64,000 nucleotides of DNA, from positions 496,001-560,000 of the forward strand of contig NZ_SJKA01000007.1 in NCBI RefSeq assembly GCF_004331435.1. Direction: 5' to 3'. The position numbers and the translations under genes are program-made. This document shows, piece after piece, positions 1 through 6,990 of this stretch. The stretch's first letter is position 1. The number at the start of each line of letters is the position of its first letter. The DNA comes from Kribbella sindirgiensis. Lineage in GTDB: Bacteria > Actinomycetota > Actinomycetes > Propionibacteriales > Kribbellaceae. A model generated the notes under the pieces. That model made no database searches. It had not been told where the DNA came from and saw only the letters and a list, made by a program, of their open reading frames with translations.

Positions 1-11
1 GTGCTGCCCGA

Positions 12-35
12 TTGTGGGGGGAGGGCTCCCCACAA
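12..35. terminator. GC-rich hairpin at window start
   Basis: An 8-bp perfect stem (TTGTGGGG at 12-19 and CCCCACAA at 28-35) encloses an 8-nt G-rich loop. It sits about 65 nt beyond the stop of the minus-strand SnoaL-like gene, so it could end that transcript. There is no clear T-tract. The flanking sequence resembles the hairpin at 14301-14342. Confidence 0.45.
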
Positions 36-101
36 CGCTGGCACGCGCAGAGCGAGCGGGTCGTCGAGCCGTTCAGGACTGCTCGCGGGTGGGCCAGGGG
101 C

Positions 102-425
102 TCAGGCGGTGATGGTCATGGAGGTCAGGGCGTCGCCTTGCACGTCGAAGGTGAAGTGGGACGGGCCGTTGAAGCCTTCGCCGCCGACCTGGGTGAGGAT
201 CGTCAGCGGGTTGCCGGGGGCGGTGACCTGGGTGTCGGTGAACGTGGCGCGTTTGCCGATCAGTTCGTTGTCGCTCCAGGAGCGGATCCGGTCGTGGCCG
301 CGGAACTCGCGGCCCCAGTCGTTCACGTAGCCGTCCGCGGCGAACGCCGCCACGAACGCGTCGTTGTCCACGGCGTCGATCGCGTCGAGCGCGCGCTGGA
401 CCGCTGCGGGGATCTCATGGCTCAT
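102..425 (-). CDS. SnoaL-like / NTF2-fold nuclear transport factor 2 family protein
   Basis: The 107-residue protein has the pattern of a small alpha+beta-barrel SnoaL/NTF2 domain: an N-terminal helix region (ALDAIDAVDNDAFVAAFA), then FRGHDRIRSWSDNELIG and C-terminal strands ending FNGPSHFTFDVQGD. Such domains are often ligand-binding or small-molecule isomerase/hydrolase modules, but nothing here fixes a substrate. The ATG at 425 is preceded by TATTGT seven bases upstream and no Shine-Dalgarno, so a leaderless start is likely. It is divergent from the lipoprotein gene at 513. Confidence 0.75.
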   Translation of the reverse strand: MSHEIPAAVQRALDAIDAVDNDAFVAAFAADGYVNDWGREFRGHDRIRSWSDNELIGKRATFTDTQVTAPGNPLTILTQVGGEGFNGPSHFTFDVQGDALTSMTITA

Positions 426-432
426 GCCGACG

Positions 433-438
433 ACAATA
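433..438 (-). promoter_or_regulatory. -10 element of a leaderless start
   Basis: On the minus strand TATTGT lies 7 nt before the ATG at 425. This matches the TAnnnT-N5..7-start pattern seen at several other genes in the window. Confidence 0.45.
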
Positions 439-512
439 GCGCTGCGCTGTGAACCGGTCGGTGGATCCGTACGTATGGCGGGTGACGTTCGGACCCGACC
501 GAGGAGCCTGTG

Positions 513-1052
513 ATGAAGTCTGTCGTGAAGCGTGTGATGAGTGGGTTGGCCGTTGGGGTGCTGGGGCTGTCCGGCCTGACCGCATGCGGCAGCGACGACT
601 CGCCGGCAGCCTCCGCGCCGAGCAGTTCGTCGAGCAGTTCGTCGAGCAGTTCGTCGGGCGCGGCCGCCGTGAAGCTGGCGACCGCGACGGTCGGCGACTA
701 CGGCAAGATCATTGTCGACGGCAACGGACGGACCGTGTACGTGTTCGACAAGGACACCTCCGGTACGTCGAACTGCTCGGGCGACTGCCTCGCCAAGTGG
801 CCGGTGGTGCCGGCTGGTGACGGCACGCCGCAACTGGAGGGCATCGACGCGTCCCTGGTCAGCACCGTGACCCGCGCGGACGGCAGCAAGCAGTTGGCCG
901 TCAAGGGGCTGCCGCTGTACCTGTTCGCTACTGACAGCGCGGCCGGCGAGGCCAAGGGGCAGGCGGTCGGCGGTGTCTGGTGGGTCGTCGGTGCGGACGG
1001 TCAGAAGATCACCACCAAGCCGGGTGGTTCCGGCAATGGCTACGGTTACTGA
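513..1052 (+). CDS. COG4315-type secreted-repeat lipoprotein
   Basis: The 179-residue protein has a signal peptide with lipobox LTAC (lipidated Cys25), then a serine-rich spacer (about residues 37-48). Two copies of the secreted repeat of unknown function (PF03640-like) follow, recognised by GRTVYVFDKDT, CSGDCLAKWPVV and LPLYLFATD. Such proteins are exported and anchored to the outer face of the membrane; their function is unknown. The ATG at 513 has GAGGAG at 501-506; a GTG at 510 is less well placed. The ECF sigma gene follows closely, so co-transcription is possible. Confidence 0.85.
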   Translation: MKSVVKRVMSGLAVGVLGLSGLTACGSDDSPAASAPSSSSSSSSSSSSGAAAVKLATATVGDYGKIIVDGNGRTVYVFDKDTSGTSNCSGDCLAKWPVVPAGDGTPQLEGIDASLVSTVTRADGSKQLAVKGLPLYLFATDSAAGEAKGQAVGGVWWVVGADGQKITTKPGGSGNGYGY

Positions 1053-1107
1053 TCTGACCGGTGCCGCCGTGGTGTGGGCGCCCGCTGATCCCGGTATCGT
1101 GCGGTCG

Positions 1108-1641
1108 GTGGCTGACAACCCAGGGCCGCACGACGCCGAGACCCTGATCCGTGCGCTGTACGCCGAGCACGGCCGCAGCCTGCTCGCGTATGCGACCCGC
1201 CTGACCGGAGACCGTGCCGCGGCCGAGGACGTCGTACAGGAGACGCTGCTACGGGCCTGGAAGCACGCGGACGACCTCACCAGCGGCAGAGGGTCGGTGC
1301 GGGGCTGGCTGCTGACGGTGGCGCGCAACCTGGTCACCGACCGGGCCCGTGCTCGTGCGGTGCGCCCGACCGAGGTGGCGGACGTCGTGGACAGGCCGCC
1401 GGTCACAGGGGACCACTCCGAGTCCGTGGTCAACACCATGGTCGTGATGGACGCGCTGGACAAGGTGTCGCCCGAGCACCGCGAAGTACTCGTGCAGCTG
1501 TACTACCGCGGCCGGTCCGTGGCGGAGGCTGCCAAAGAGCTGGGTGTTCCACCCGGTACCGTGAAATCGCGTTCGTACTACGCCCTCCGAGCTCTGCGCG
1601 CGGTGATGGCAGGGAAAGCAGCGGAGGTGTCCCATGAGTGA
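1108..1641 (+). CDS. ECF RNA polymerase sigma factor (SigK/SigL-like)
   Basis: A 177-residue sigma-70 family factor. Region 2 is seen in the stretch with GDRAAAEDVVQETLLRAWKH and the following RGWLLTVARNLVTDRAR; region 4 in SPEHREVLVQLYYRG through ELGVPPGTVKSRSYYALRAL. It would redirect RNA polymerase to a small regulon. Its 3' end overlaps the anti-sigma gene by 8 nt, the classic arrangement of a sigma held by a membrane anti-sigma. The start is uncertain: GTG at 1108 fits family length, while ATG at 1039 would overlap the lipoprotein gene. No strong Shine-Dalgarno marks either. Confidence 0.85.
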   Translation: MADNPGPHDAETLIRALYAEHGRSLLAYATRLTGDRAAAEDVVQETLLRAWKHADDLTSGRGSVRGWLLTVARNLVTDRARARAVRPTEVADVVDRPPVTGDHSESVVNTMVVMDALDKVSPEHREVLVQLYYRGRSVAEAAKELGVPPGTVKSRSYYALRALRAVMAGKAAEVSHE

Positions 1642-2311
1642 GCACGACCGTACGGAGCTGGGCGCCTACGCCCTCGGTGCTCTGGAGCCGGCAGAGGTAG
1701 CGGCCGTCGACGAGCACCTGGCCACCTGTGCGGAGTGCCGCGCGGAGCTGGCCGAGCTGACCGAGATGAAGGAGTTCCTGGGAGAGGTTCCACCGGAGGC
1801 GTTCCTCGAGGGACCGCCTGAGGGTGGCGACCTGTTGTTGCAGCGCACGCTGCGGGAGGTTCGCGAGCCCCAGGTGGAGGTCCCGCCGAAGCGGCGCTCC
1901 CGCTGGTTGCTGATCGCGGCCGCGTTCGTCGTGGTGGCTGGTGCGCTCGGCGGAGGAGTCGTACTCGGCCGGTCGACCGCACCGGATCCCGACCAGCCTG
2001 TCGCCGGTTCCAAGCAGGTCACGACTACCGACACGACCACTGGCGCCTCCATGGCCGCCACGGTGGAGCCACGGGCCGGCTGGAGCTGGGTGCGAGTAAA
2101 CGTGAGTGGTCTGAAGGCCGGCGACCAGTGCGAGATGGTCATCACCGACAAGTCCGGCGCCCGCTGGGTAGCGGGCAGTTGGCTGGTGTCGGAGAAGGCT
2201 GCGAAGGGCGGGAGCGCGTTCGGCGGCGGTGTGCTGGTTCCGCCCGATCAGGTGCGTTCGGTGGAGATCAGGACCGTGCAGGGAAAGCACGTGGTGACGG
2301 CGACAATCTAG
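1634..2311 (+). CDS. Membrane anti-sigma factor with zinc-finger (RskA/RslA-like)
   Basis: A 225-residue single-pass membrane protein. Residues 28-35 hold the H-x3-C-x2-C zinc-binding motif (HLATCAEC) of anti-sigma ZAS domains, which clamp the cognate ECF sigma. A transmembrane helix lies at about 91-112 (WLLIAAAFVVVAGALGGG), followed by an extracytoplasmic RskA-like C-terminal domain (about 120-225) that probably senses the signal. It overlaps the preceding sigma gene, so the two should be translationally coupled. The inducing signal cannot be told from sequence. Confidence 0.88.
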   Translation: MSEHDRTELGAYALGALEPAEVAAVDEHLATCAECRAELAELTEMKEFLGEVPPEAFLEGPPEGGDLLLQRTLREVREPQVEVPPKRRSRWLLIAAAFVVVAGALGGGVVLGRSTAPDPDQPVAGSKQVTTTDTTTGASMAATVEPRAGWSWVRVNVSGLKAGDQCEMVITDKSGARWVAGSWLVSEKAAKGGSAFGGGVLVPPDQVRSVEIRTVQGKHVVTATI

Positions 2312-2352
2312 GCACGATCTAACGCCGTTGCGGGGCACGAGAGGATGGAGGT

Positions 2353-3444
2353 GTGGCTACTACCTCCGAGGACCTGCGAGAGCGCCGGAAGAACGCGGCG
2401 GACAACTGTGAGCGCTGGCTGTCCCAGCGGCGGGTGCCGGCAGCCGACCGGCTGCGGCAGCTTGCAGACGTCGCCACAGACGATCTCGTCGATGTCTACG
2501 GCAACGGTGGCGAGGTAGCAGCGCTGGAGCAGGAGGTGGCCGAGCTGCTGGGCAAGCCGGCCGCGGTGTTCCTGCCGACCGGCATCTTGGCTCAGCAGGG
2601 CGTGTTGCGCGTGTACGCCGACCGCGCGGGCACCGGCCGGGTGGCGGTCCATGGGCTCGCCCACCTGCTGGTACACGAGCTGAACGCGCTGGAAGAGGTG
2701 CACCATCTGCGGATCGAGCGGCTGACGTCAGAGCCGCGTCAGCCGCGACCGGACGAGTTGGCCGCGATCCCGGGCAAGCTGGCTGCGGTGACGTTGGAGC
2801 TGCCGCTGCGCGATGCGGGGTTCGTACTGCCGACGTGGGACGAGCTGGTCGTGTTCTCCGAGTCCTGCGCGGAGCGCGGCGTACCGCTGCACCTGGACGG
2901 TGCGCGGCTGTGGGAGAGCACGCCGTACCTGGGGCACAGCCTCGCTGAGATCGCAGCGCTGGCGTCGACCGTGTACGTGTCGTTCTACAAGGTGCTGGGT
3001 GGCATCAGCGGTGCAGCGCTCGCCGGGCCCGAGGACGTCATCGCAGAGGTACGGCGGTGGCAGCGGCGTCTCGGTGGCAACCTGTACTCGCTCTTCCCGT
3101 ACGCCGTGTCCGCGCGCCACGGACTCCGCACGGTCCTGCCGCTGATGGACGACCTGCACCAGCGGGCCGTGGAGGTCGCAACGGCCTTGCAGGGCGAAGG
3201 TTTCCGCGTCTTCCCGGAGCCGCCGCACACCAACTCGTTCCGGGTCTACGCGCCGCGCGCCGCCGAGTCGATCGAGTACGCCGCCGTCGAACGGATGGAG
3301 CGGACGCACGAGGCGCTGTGCGGTCCGTGGCAGCCTGCCGACGTACCCGGGTGGTCGTGGGTCGAGCTGGTGATGACACCGACTTCGCTGGAGTGGCAGG
3401 TCGACGAGATCGCCAAGGCGTTCGGGGAACTTTTGCGGCGCTGA
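2353..3444 (+). CDS. Threonine-aldolase/beta-eliminating lyase family PLP enzyme
   Basis: The 363-residue protein has the fold-type I PLP pattern of low-specificity threonine aldolases: GNGGEVAALEQEVAELLGK near the N terminus, HLDGARLW (Asp182 contacting the PLP nitrogen) and YVSFYKVLGG with Lys213 as the expected Schiff-base lysine. Family members cleave L-threonine or L-allo-threonine to glycine and acetaldehyde, or beta-eliminate related amino acids. Exact specificity is not visible. The GTG at 2353 has GATGGAGG just upstream. It appears to be a single-gene unit after the sigma/anti-sigma pair. Confidence 0.85.
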   Translation: MATTSEDLRERRKNAADNCERWLSQRRVPAADRLRQLADVATDDLVDVYGNGGEVAALEQEVAELLGKPAAVFLPTGILAQQGVLRVYADRAGTGRVAVHGLAHLLVHELNALEEVHHLRIERLTSEPRQPRPDELAAIPGKLAAVTLELPLRDAGFVLPTWDELVVFSESCAERGVPLHLDGARLWESTPYLGHSLAEIAALASTVYVSFYKVLGGISGAALAGPEDVIAEVRRWQRRLGGNLYSLFPYAVSARHGLRTVLPLMDDLHQRAVEVATALQGEGFRVFPEPPHTNSFRVYAPRAAESIEYAAVERMERTHEALCGPWQPADVPGWSWVELVMTPTSLEWQVDEIAKAFGELLRR

Positions 3445-3487
3445 GTACGTCAGGCAGTGTGTTGGGTGTGGGGATCCGGGGAGAGAA

Positions 3488-3583
3488 GTGCTGACATTCG
3501 TCGTCACCATGGTGGTTCTGCTGGTTCTGTCGGGGCTCGTGCTCCTGGCTGTGGCACGGGGTGAGGGAAAACATTTCGGGTAG
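3488..3583 (+). CDS. Putative 31-residue single-span membrane peptide
   Basis: A GTG at 3488 directly behind a purine-rich GGGGAGAGA opens a 31-codon frame ending TAG at 3581-3583. The peptide is almost one hydrophobic helix (FVVTMVVLLVLSGLVLLAVA) with a short basic/polar tail (RGEGKHFG). The shape is typical of small actinobacterial membrane peptides of unknown role. Its stop codon is part of the -10 element of the next gene. The composition could also arise by chance in high-GC DNA. Confidence 0.45.
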   Translation: MLTFVVTMVVLLVLSGLVLLAVARGEGKHFG

Positions 3584-3586
3584 CCT
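3581..3586 (+). promoter_or_regulatory. -10 element of a leaderless start
   Basis: TAGCCT lies 6 nt before the ATG at 3593, with no Shine-Dalgarno between. Confidence 0.45.
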
Positions 3587-3592
3587 CGCTGG

Positions 3593-4150
3593 ATGAGGCG
3601 GCTGATCTTCCAGGAGTACGTGACCCTCGACGGGTACGCGGCGGGGCCGGACGGTGGGCTGGAGTTCTTCGACGCCATCGGCTCGCATCCCGACACCGAC
3701 AACCTCGAACTGCTCGAGAGTGTCGACACGATGCTGCTGGGCGCCGAGACCTACCGGTTGTTCGCGGGGTTCTGGCCGACCGAGGCGTCGGCCGGCGAGC
3801 CGATCGCCGAGAAGCTCAACGCACTGCGCCTGGTCGTGGTGTCGACCAAGCTGGGCAGCGCGCCCTGGGGTCCGTACGAGCCTGGTCTGGTGGTCCGGGA
3901 CCTGGACGCGGTGCGTGCGCTGAAGGCGGAGCAGACCGGCAAGGACATCATCCTGTGGGGCAGCATCACGCTGTTCCAGTCGTTGCTGCGGGCCGGGCTG
4001 GTCGACGAGGTGCAGCTGCGGATCTGCCCGGTGCTGCTCGGGGTGGGCAAGAGCGCCTTCCCGTCCGGCGGTTCGCCCGTGGGCCTGGAGCTGATCGAGG
4101 CGCGTCCGTGGGGTGCGGGCGGCGTACTGGTGCGGTACCGGCCGGCTTAG
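3593..4150 (+). CDS. Dihydrofolate-reductase-like (RibD C-terminal domain) protein
   Basis: A 185-residue RibD-C/DHFR-fold protein. Signs are the N-terminal RRLIFQEYVTLDGYAAGPDG, DTMLLGAETYRLFAGFWP and the late LLRAGLVDEVQLRICPVLLG strand-turn. These are stand-alone NAD(P)H-dependent reductases of unknown substrate, common and multi-copy in actinobacteria; two paralogues lie at 15012 and 58558 in this window. The start appears leaderless. Its TAG stop lies inside the left arm of a 20-bp perfect palindrome shared with the convergent peptidase gene. Confidence 0.85.
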   Translation: MRRLIFQEYVTLDGYAAGPDGGLEFFDAIGSHPDTDNLELLESVDTMLLGAETYRLFAGFWPTEASAGEPIAEKLNALRLVVVSTKLGSAPWGPYEPGLVVRDLDAVRALKAEQTGKDIILWGSITLFQSLLRAGLVDEVQLRICPVLLGVGKSAFPSGGSPVGLELIEARPWGAGGVLVRYRPA

Positions 4151-4202
4151 AGGGTGTCTTGGAGCTCTGCGCCTACTGCGCGGAGCTCCAAGACACCCTC
4201 TA
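4148..4202. terminator. 20-bp perfect palindrome, bidirectional terminator (family element 1)
   Basis: The left arm 4148-4167 (TAGAGGGTGTCTTGGAGCTC) is exactly complementary to 4183-4202. After one wobble, an inner GCGC/GCGC pair closes a CTACT loop. Both convergent genes place their stop codons in the arms. The loop region GCCTACTGCGCGG and its distance from the stem base recur at 24668 and 49376. Confidence 0.8.
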
Positions 4203-5105
4203 ACTGACCGCGTCGACGATCGCCTTGACGATCGGTGCGGCGATGGTGATTGTCGGCAGGATCAGGAGCGCGGCCGCGGCAGCGTACGTGATTGCTGACA
4301 GCGTGGACTCGTTGGCCGCCGGGCCGGCCAGGCGCTGCACTCTCAGGACGGTGGCGGACTTCGCTGCGGCCAGGGCGGCCTCTGGTGCGGGTGCGCCGGC
4401 GAGCGCGACCAGGGCGCGCGCCAGCGGACGTGGACCGTTGCGGCGGCGGGCGTCGTCGTCGGCGAGCAACTCGACCAGTGTGCGTGCTTGCTCCAGTGCA
4501 ACGTCGCTGCGTACCCAGCGTGGGAAGGCGTGGTGCAGCGCGGTGAACTCCTCCAGTACCAGGTCGTGCCGAGCCCGCAGGTGCGCCTGCTCGTGGGCGA
4601 GGACAGCCTTCAGCTCACTGTCGTCCAGCCGGTCCAGCGCGCCAACGGACACGACAACCCGCGCTCCACGCAGAGCCGGCAGGCAGTACGCCAGCGGCGT
4701 CTCCTCCGCCAGCACTCGCAGCCCTGGGATCAGCCCGTCCGGTGTGGCCAGTACGTCGACCAGATCGCGGTGCCGTTTGCGCCGTGCCCGAGTACCTACC
4801 GCTACTCGTCCGATCGCCCACAGCAGTCGCACTACGACCAGTGCGACCATCGCGAGGATCGCCGCCGCCACCAGGTCCCGTACCGACGACGGATCGAACC
4901 GTGGTTCACCAGGGCGACCCGCGATCGAGTAGGACAACGCGATACCGGCACCTAGCGCAGCCAGTACGGCGGCCAGTGCGATCGCCTGCCAGAGGATGAC
5001 CGCGGCGCGGGGAACCCGATAGGGCCAGTCGGAACGAGCCAGCAGCGCCGGTGCCGGGCCGGTGAGTACCAGCGCCAGTACGGCCAGCAGGACCGGGGTG
5101 GTCAC
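4200..5105 (-). CDS. M56/M48-type membrane metallopeptidase (BlaR1-like, no sensor domain)
   Basis: A 301-residue membrane protein. Hydrophobic spans flank a cytoplasmic zinc-peptidase segment with the HExxH motif in AVLAHEQAHLRARHD; the upstream sequence (AYCLPALRGARVVVSVGAL) matches the M56/M48 core. BlaR1/MecR1 proteins of this type cleave BlaI-family repressors. There is no penicillin-binding sensor domain here. It overlaps blaI by 4 nt, so repressor and protease are co-expressed. The pair is divergent from cydABCD, pointing to a role there rather than in beta-lactam resistance; that is inference. Confidence 0.87.
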   Translation of the reverse strand: MTTPVLLAVLALVLTGPAPALLARSDWPYRVPRAAVILWQAIALAAVLAALGAGIALSYSIAGRPGEPRFDPSSVRDLVAAAILAMVALVVVRLLWAIGRVAVGTRARRKRHRDLVDVLATPDGLIPGLRVLAEETPLAYCLPALRGARVVVSVGALDRLDDSELKAVLAHEQAHLRARHDLVLEEFTALHHAFPRWVRSDVALEQARTLVELLADDDARRRNGPRPLARALVALAGAPAPEAALAAAKSATVLRVQRLAGPAANESTLSAITYAAAAALLILPTITIAAPIVKAIVDAVS

Positions 5106-5494
5106 CCCGTCTGCTCCTGGTCGTCCAGCTTGGACAGGGCCTCGCGGAGCAGCGCCGCTTCCTCGTCGGAGACCTGACCGACGAAACGGACCAGGGCCTC
5201 GCGGCGGTCGCCCGCGCGGTCGAGTGCGTCCCGCATCAGGTCGGCGGCCAACTCCTCGCGCGGCGCGGCGGCGCGGTAACGCCAGGCCTTGCCGTCCCGC
5301 TCGCGTTCGGTCAGCTTCTTCTTCGCCAGCCGGTCCAGAACGGTCATGACGGTGGTGTAGGCGAGCTCACGCGTGCCTGCCAGCTGCTCGTGCACCTCGC
5401 GCACGGTCAGCGCAGCCGGGGACGCCCAGAGCTGCTCCATCACCAGGCGTTCCAGATCGCCCAGAGGGCGTGGACCCTTCTCCTCACTCGCCAC
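5102..5494 (-). CDS. BlaI/MecI-family transcriptional repressor
   Basis: A 130-residue winged-helix repressor. The N-terminal half holds LGDLERLVMEQLWASP, the recognition helix region AYTTVMTVLDRLAKK and the wing EREGKAWRYRA-like stretch; the C-terminal helices (EELAADLMRDAL onward) would dimerise. GTG at 5494 is preceded by TATACT six bases upstream, so it looks leaderless. A palindrome of the BlaI operator type abuts that -10 element, implying autorepression. The partner is the M56 peptidase downstream; the probable target is divergent cydA. Confidence 0.9.
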   Translation of the reverse strand: MASEEKGPRPLGDLERLVMEQLWASPAALTVREVHEQLAGTRELAYTTVMTVLDRLAKKKLTERERDGKAWRYRAAAPREELAADLMRDALDRAGDRREALVRFVGQVSDEEAALLREALSKLDDQEQTG

Positions 5495-5500
5495 GTGACC

Positions 5501-5506
5501 AGTATA
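5501..5506 (-). promoter_or_regulatory. -10 element of leaderless blaI
   Basis: On the minus strand TATACT lies 6 nt before the GTG start at 5494. The operator at 5507-5521 directly adjoins it on the upstream side, well placed to block RNA polymerase. Confidence 0.55.
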
Positions 5507-5521
5507 ACTACACGTCGTAGT
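5507..5521. promoter_or_regulatory. BlaI-type operator 1 (blaI-proximal)
   Basis: ACTAC-N5-GTAGT, a dyad at 5507-5511 and 5517-5521 with centre ACGTC. BlaI-family regulators bind TACTAC/GTAGTA-like dyads, so this is the likely autoregulatory site. Confidence 0.6.
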
Positions 5522-5534
5522 AGATCCGCGCTAG

Positions 5535-5559
5535 CATCTACTACGACACGTCGTAGATG
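5535..5559. promoter_or_regulatory. BlaI-type operator 2 (cydA-proximal)
   Basis: CATCTAC at 5535-5541 and GTAGATG at 5553-5559 form a dyad. Nested in it is CTACGA-CACG-TCGTAG (5541-5556), with the same ACGTCGTAG core as operator 1. It lies 18 nt before the cydA start and could repress cydA. Confidence 0.55.
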
Positions 5560-5576
5560 GCTGGGAGGCCTTCCCG

Positions 5577-6980
5577 ATGGACACGCTGGATCTGGCCCGG
5601 TGGCAGTTCGCGATCACCACCGTGTACCACTTCTTCTTCGTGCCGGTGACGATCTCGCTGGTCGCGATCACCGCCGGCCTGCAGACCGCCTGGTACCGGA
5701 CCGGGAAGGAGAAGTACCTCCGGCTGACGAAGTTCTACGGGAAGCTGTTCCTGATCAACATCGCGATGGGTGTGGTCACCGGCCTGGTCCAGGAGTTCCA
5801 GTTCGGGATGAACTGGAGCGACTACTCGCGGTTCGTCGGCGACGTGTTCGGCGCTCCGCTGGCGCTCGAGGGGCTGCTCGCGTTCTTCCTCGAGTCGACG
5901 TTCATCGGCCTGTGGATCTTCGGCTGGGACCGGCTCCCTCGCCTGGTCCACCTCGGATGTATCTGGATGGTGGTGCTCGGCACGCAGTTGTCGGCGTACT
6001 TCATCCTCGCGGCCAACTCGTGGATGCAGAACCCGGTCGGCTTCCGCGTGAATCCCGAGCGGGGTAGGGCGGAGCTGACCGATCTGTGGGCGGTGCTGAC
6101 CAACAAGGTCGTGCTGGTCACCTTCCCGCACACGATCTTCGCCGCGTTCATGGTCGGCGGCGCGTTCGTCGCCGGTGTCGCGTTGTGGCACCTGGTCCGT
6201 CGGCCAGATACGGATCGGGACGTGTTCCGGTCGGCGCTGAAGATCGGCGCGTCGATCGTCTTGGTGGCCAGTGCCGGTGTCGCGATCAGCGGGGACCTGC
6301 AGGGCAAGGTGATGACCGAGGTGCAGCCGATGAAGATGGCGGCGGCCGAGGCGCTGTACGAGACCGAGAAGCCGGCGTCGTTCTCGGCGTTCACGATCGG
6401 GACCCTGGACGGTTCGAAGGAGATCTTCTCGATCAAGGTGCCGTACCTGTTGTCCTTCCTGGCCACCGGGCACTTCGACGGTGAGGTGAAGGGGATCAAC
6501 TCGTTGCAGGACGCGTACGAGCAGTTGTACGGACCGGGGTCGTACAAGCCGAACATTCCGCTGACCTACTGGACGTTCCGGTTGATGATCGGCGTCGGGA
6601 TGGCGTCCGCCGCGGTCGCGCTCTGGCTGTTGTGGACCACGCGCCGCGGCAGGGCTCCGGCCCGCTGGCTGGTCTGGCTGGCGGCCCCGTTGCCGCTGCT
6701 GCCGCTGGCGGCGAACACGTTCGGCTGGATCTTCACCGAGACCGGTCGGCAGCCGTGGCTGGTCTTCGGTCTGTTGCCGACGGCATCGGGTGTCTCACCC
6801 GGTACAACGAGCGGCGAGGTGATCACGTCGCTGGTCGGGTTCACCGCGCTGTACGGCGTCCTCGCGGTGGTCGAGACCAAGTTGCTGCTGCGGACGATCC
6901 GAGGCGGGCTGGCCGGGACGGACGCACCGCCTGACGAGGCACCGGAACAGCCCGACAAACCACTGTCGTACGCGTACTGA
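5577..6980 (+). CDS. cydA: Cytochrome bd oxidase subunit I
   Basis: A 467-residue multi-span membrane protein carrying the hemes of the bd-type quinol oxidase, which reduces O2 to water without proton pumping. His18 in TTVYHFFFV is the expected heme b595 ligand; a second His in TFPHTIFAAFMVGG is the position of the b558 ligand; GRQPWLVFGLLPT is the conserved segment after the quinol loop. The length indicates a short Q-loop form. The ATG at 5577 follows CTGGGAGG at 5561-5568. First gene of cydABCD; BlaI-like palindromes lie directly upstream. Confidence 0.96.
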   Translation: MDTLDLARWQFAITTVYHFFFVPVTISLVAITAGLQTAWYRTGKEKYLRLTKFYGKLFLINIAMGVVTGLVQEFQFGMNWSDYSRFVGDVFGAPLALEGLLAFFLESTFIGLWIFGWDRLPRLVHLGCIWMVVLGTQLSAYFILAANSWMQNPVGFRVNPERGRAELTDLWAVLTNKVVLVTFPHTIFAAFMVGGAFVAGVALWHLVRRPDTDRDVFRSALKIGASIVLVASAGVAISGDLQGKVMTEVQPMKMAAAEALYETEKPASFSAFTIGTLDGSKEIFSIKVPYLLSFLATGHFDGEVKGINSLQDAYEQLYGPGSYKPNIPLTYWTFRLMIGVGMASAAVALWLLWTTRRGRAPARWLVWLAAPLPLLPLAANTFGWIFTETGRQPWLVFGLLPTASGVSPGTTSGEVITSLVGFTALYGVLAVVETKLLLRTIRGGLAGTDAPPDEAPEQPDKPLSYAY

Positions 6981-6990
6981 GGGGTCTGTG

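Noticed and set aside
4200-5494. Beta-lactam resistance locus (BlaI/BlaR1)
   Set aside because: The peptidase has no penicillin-binding sensor domain and no beta-lactamase or PBP gene is nearby; the divergent neighbour is cydA.
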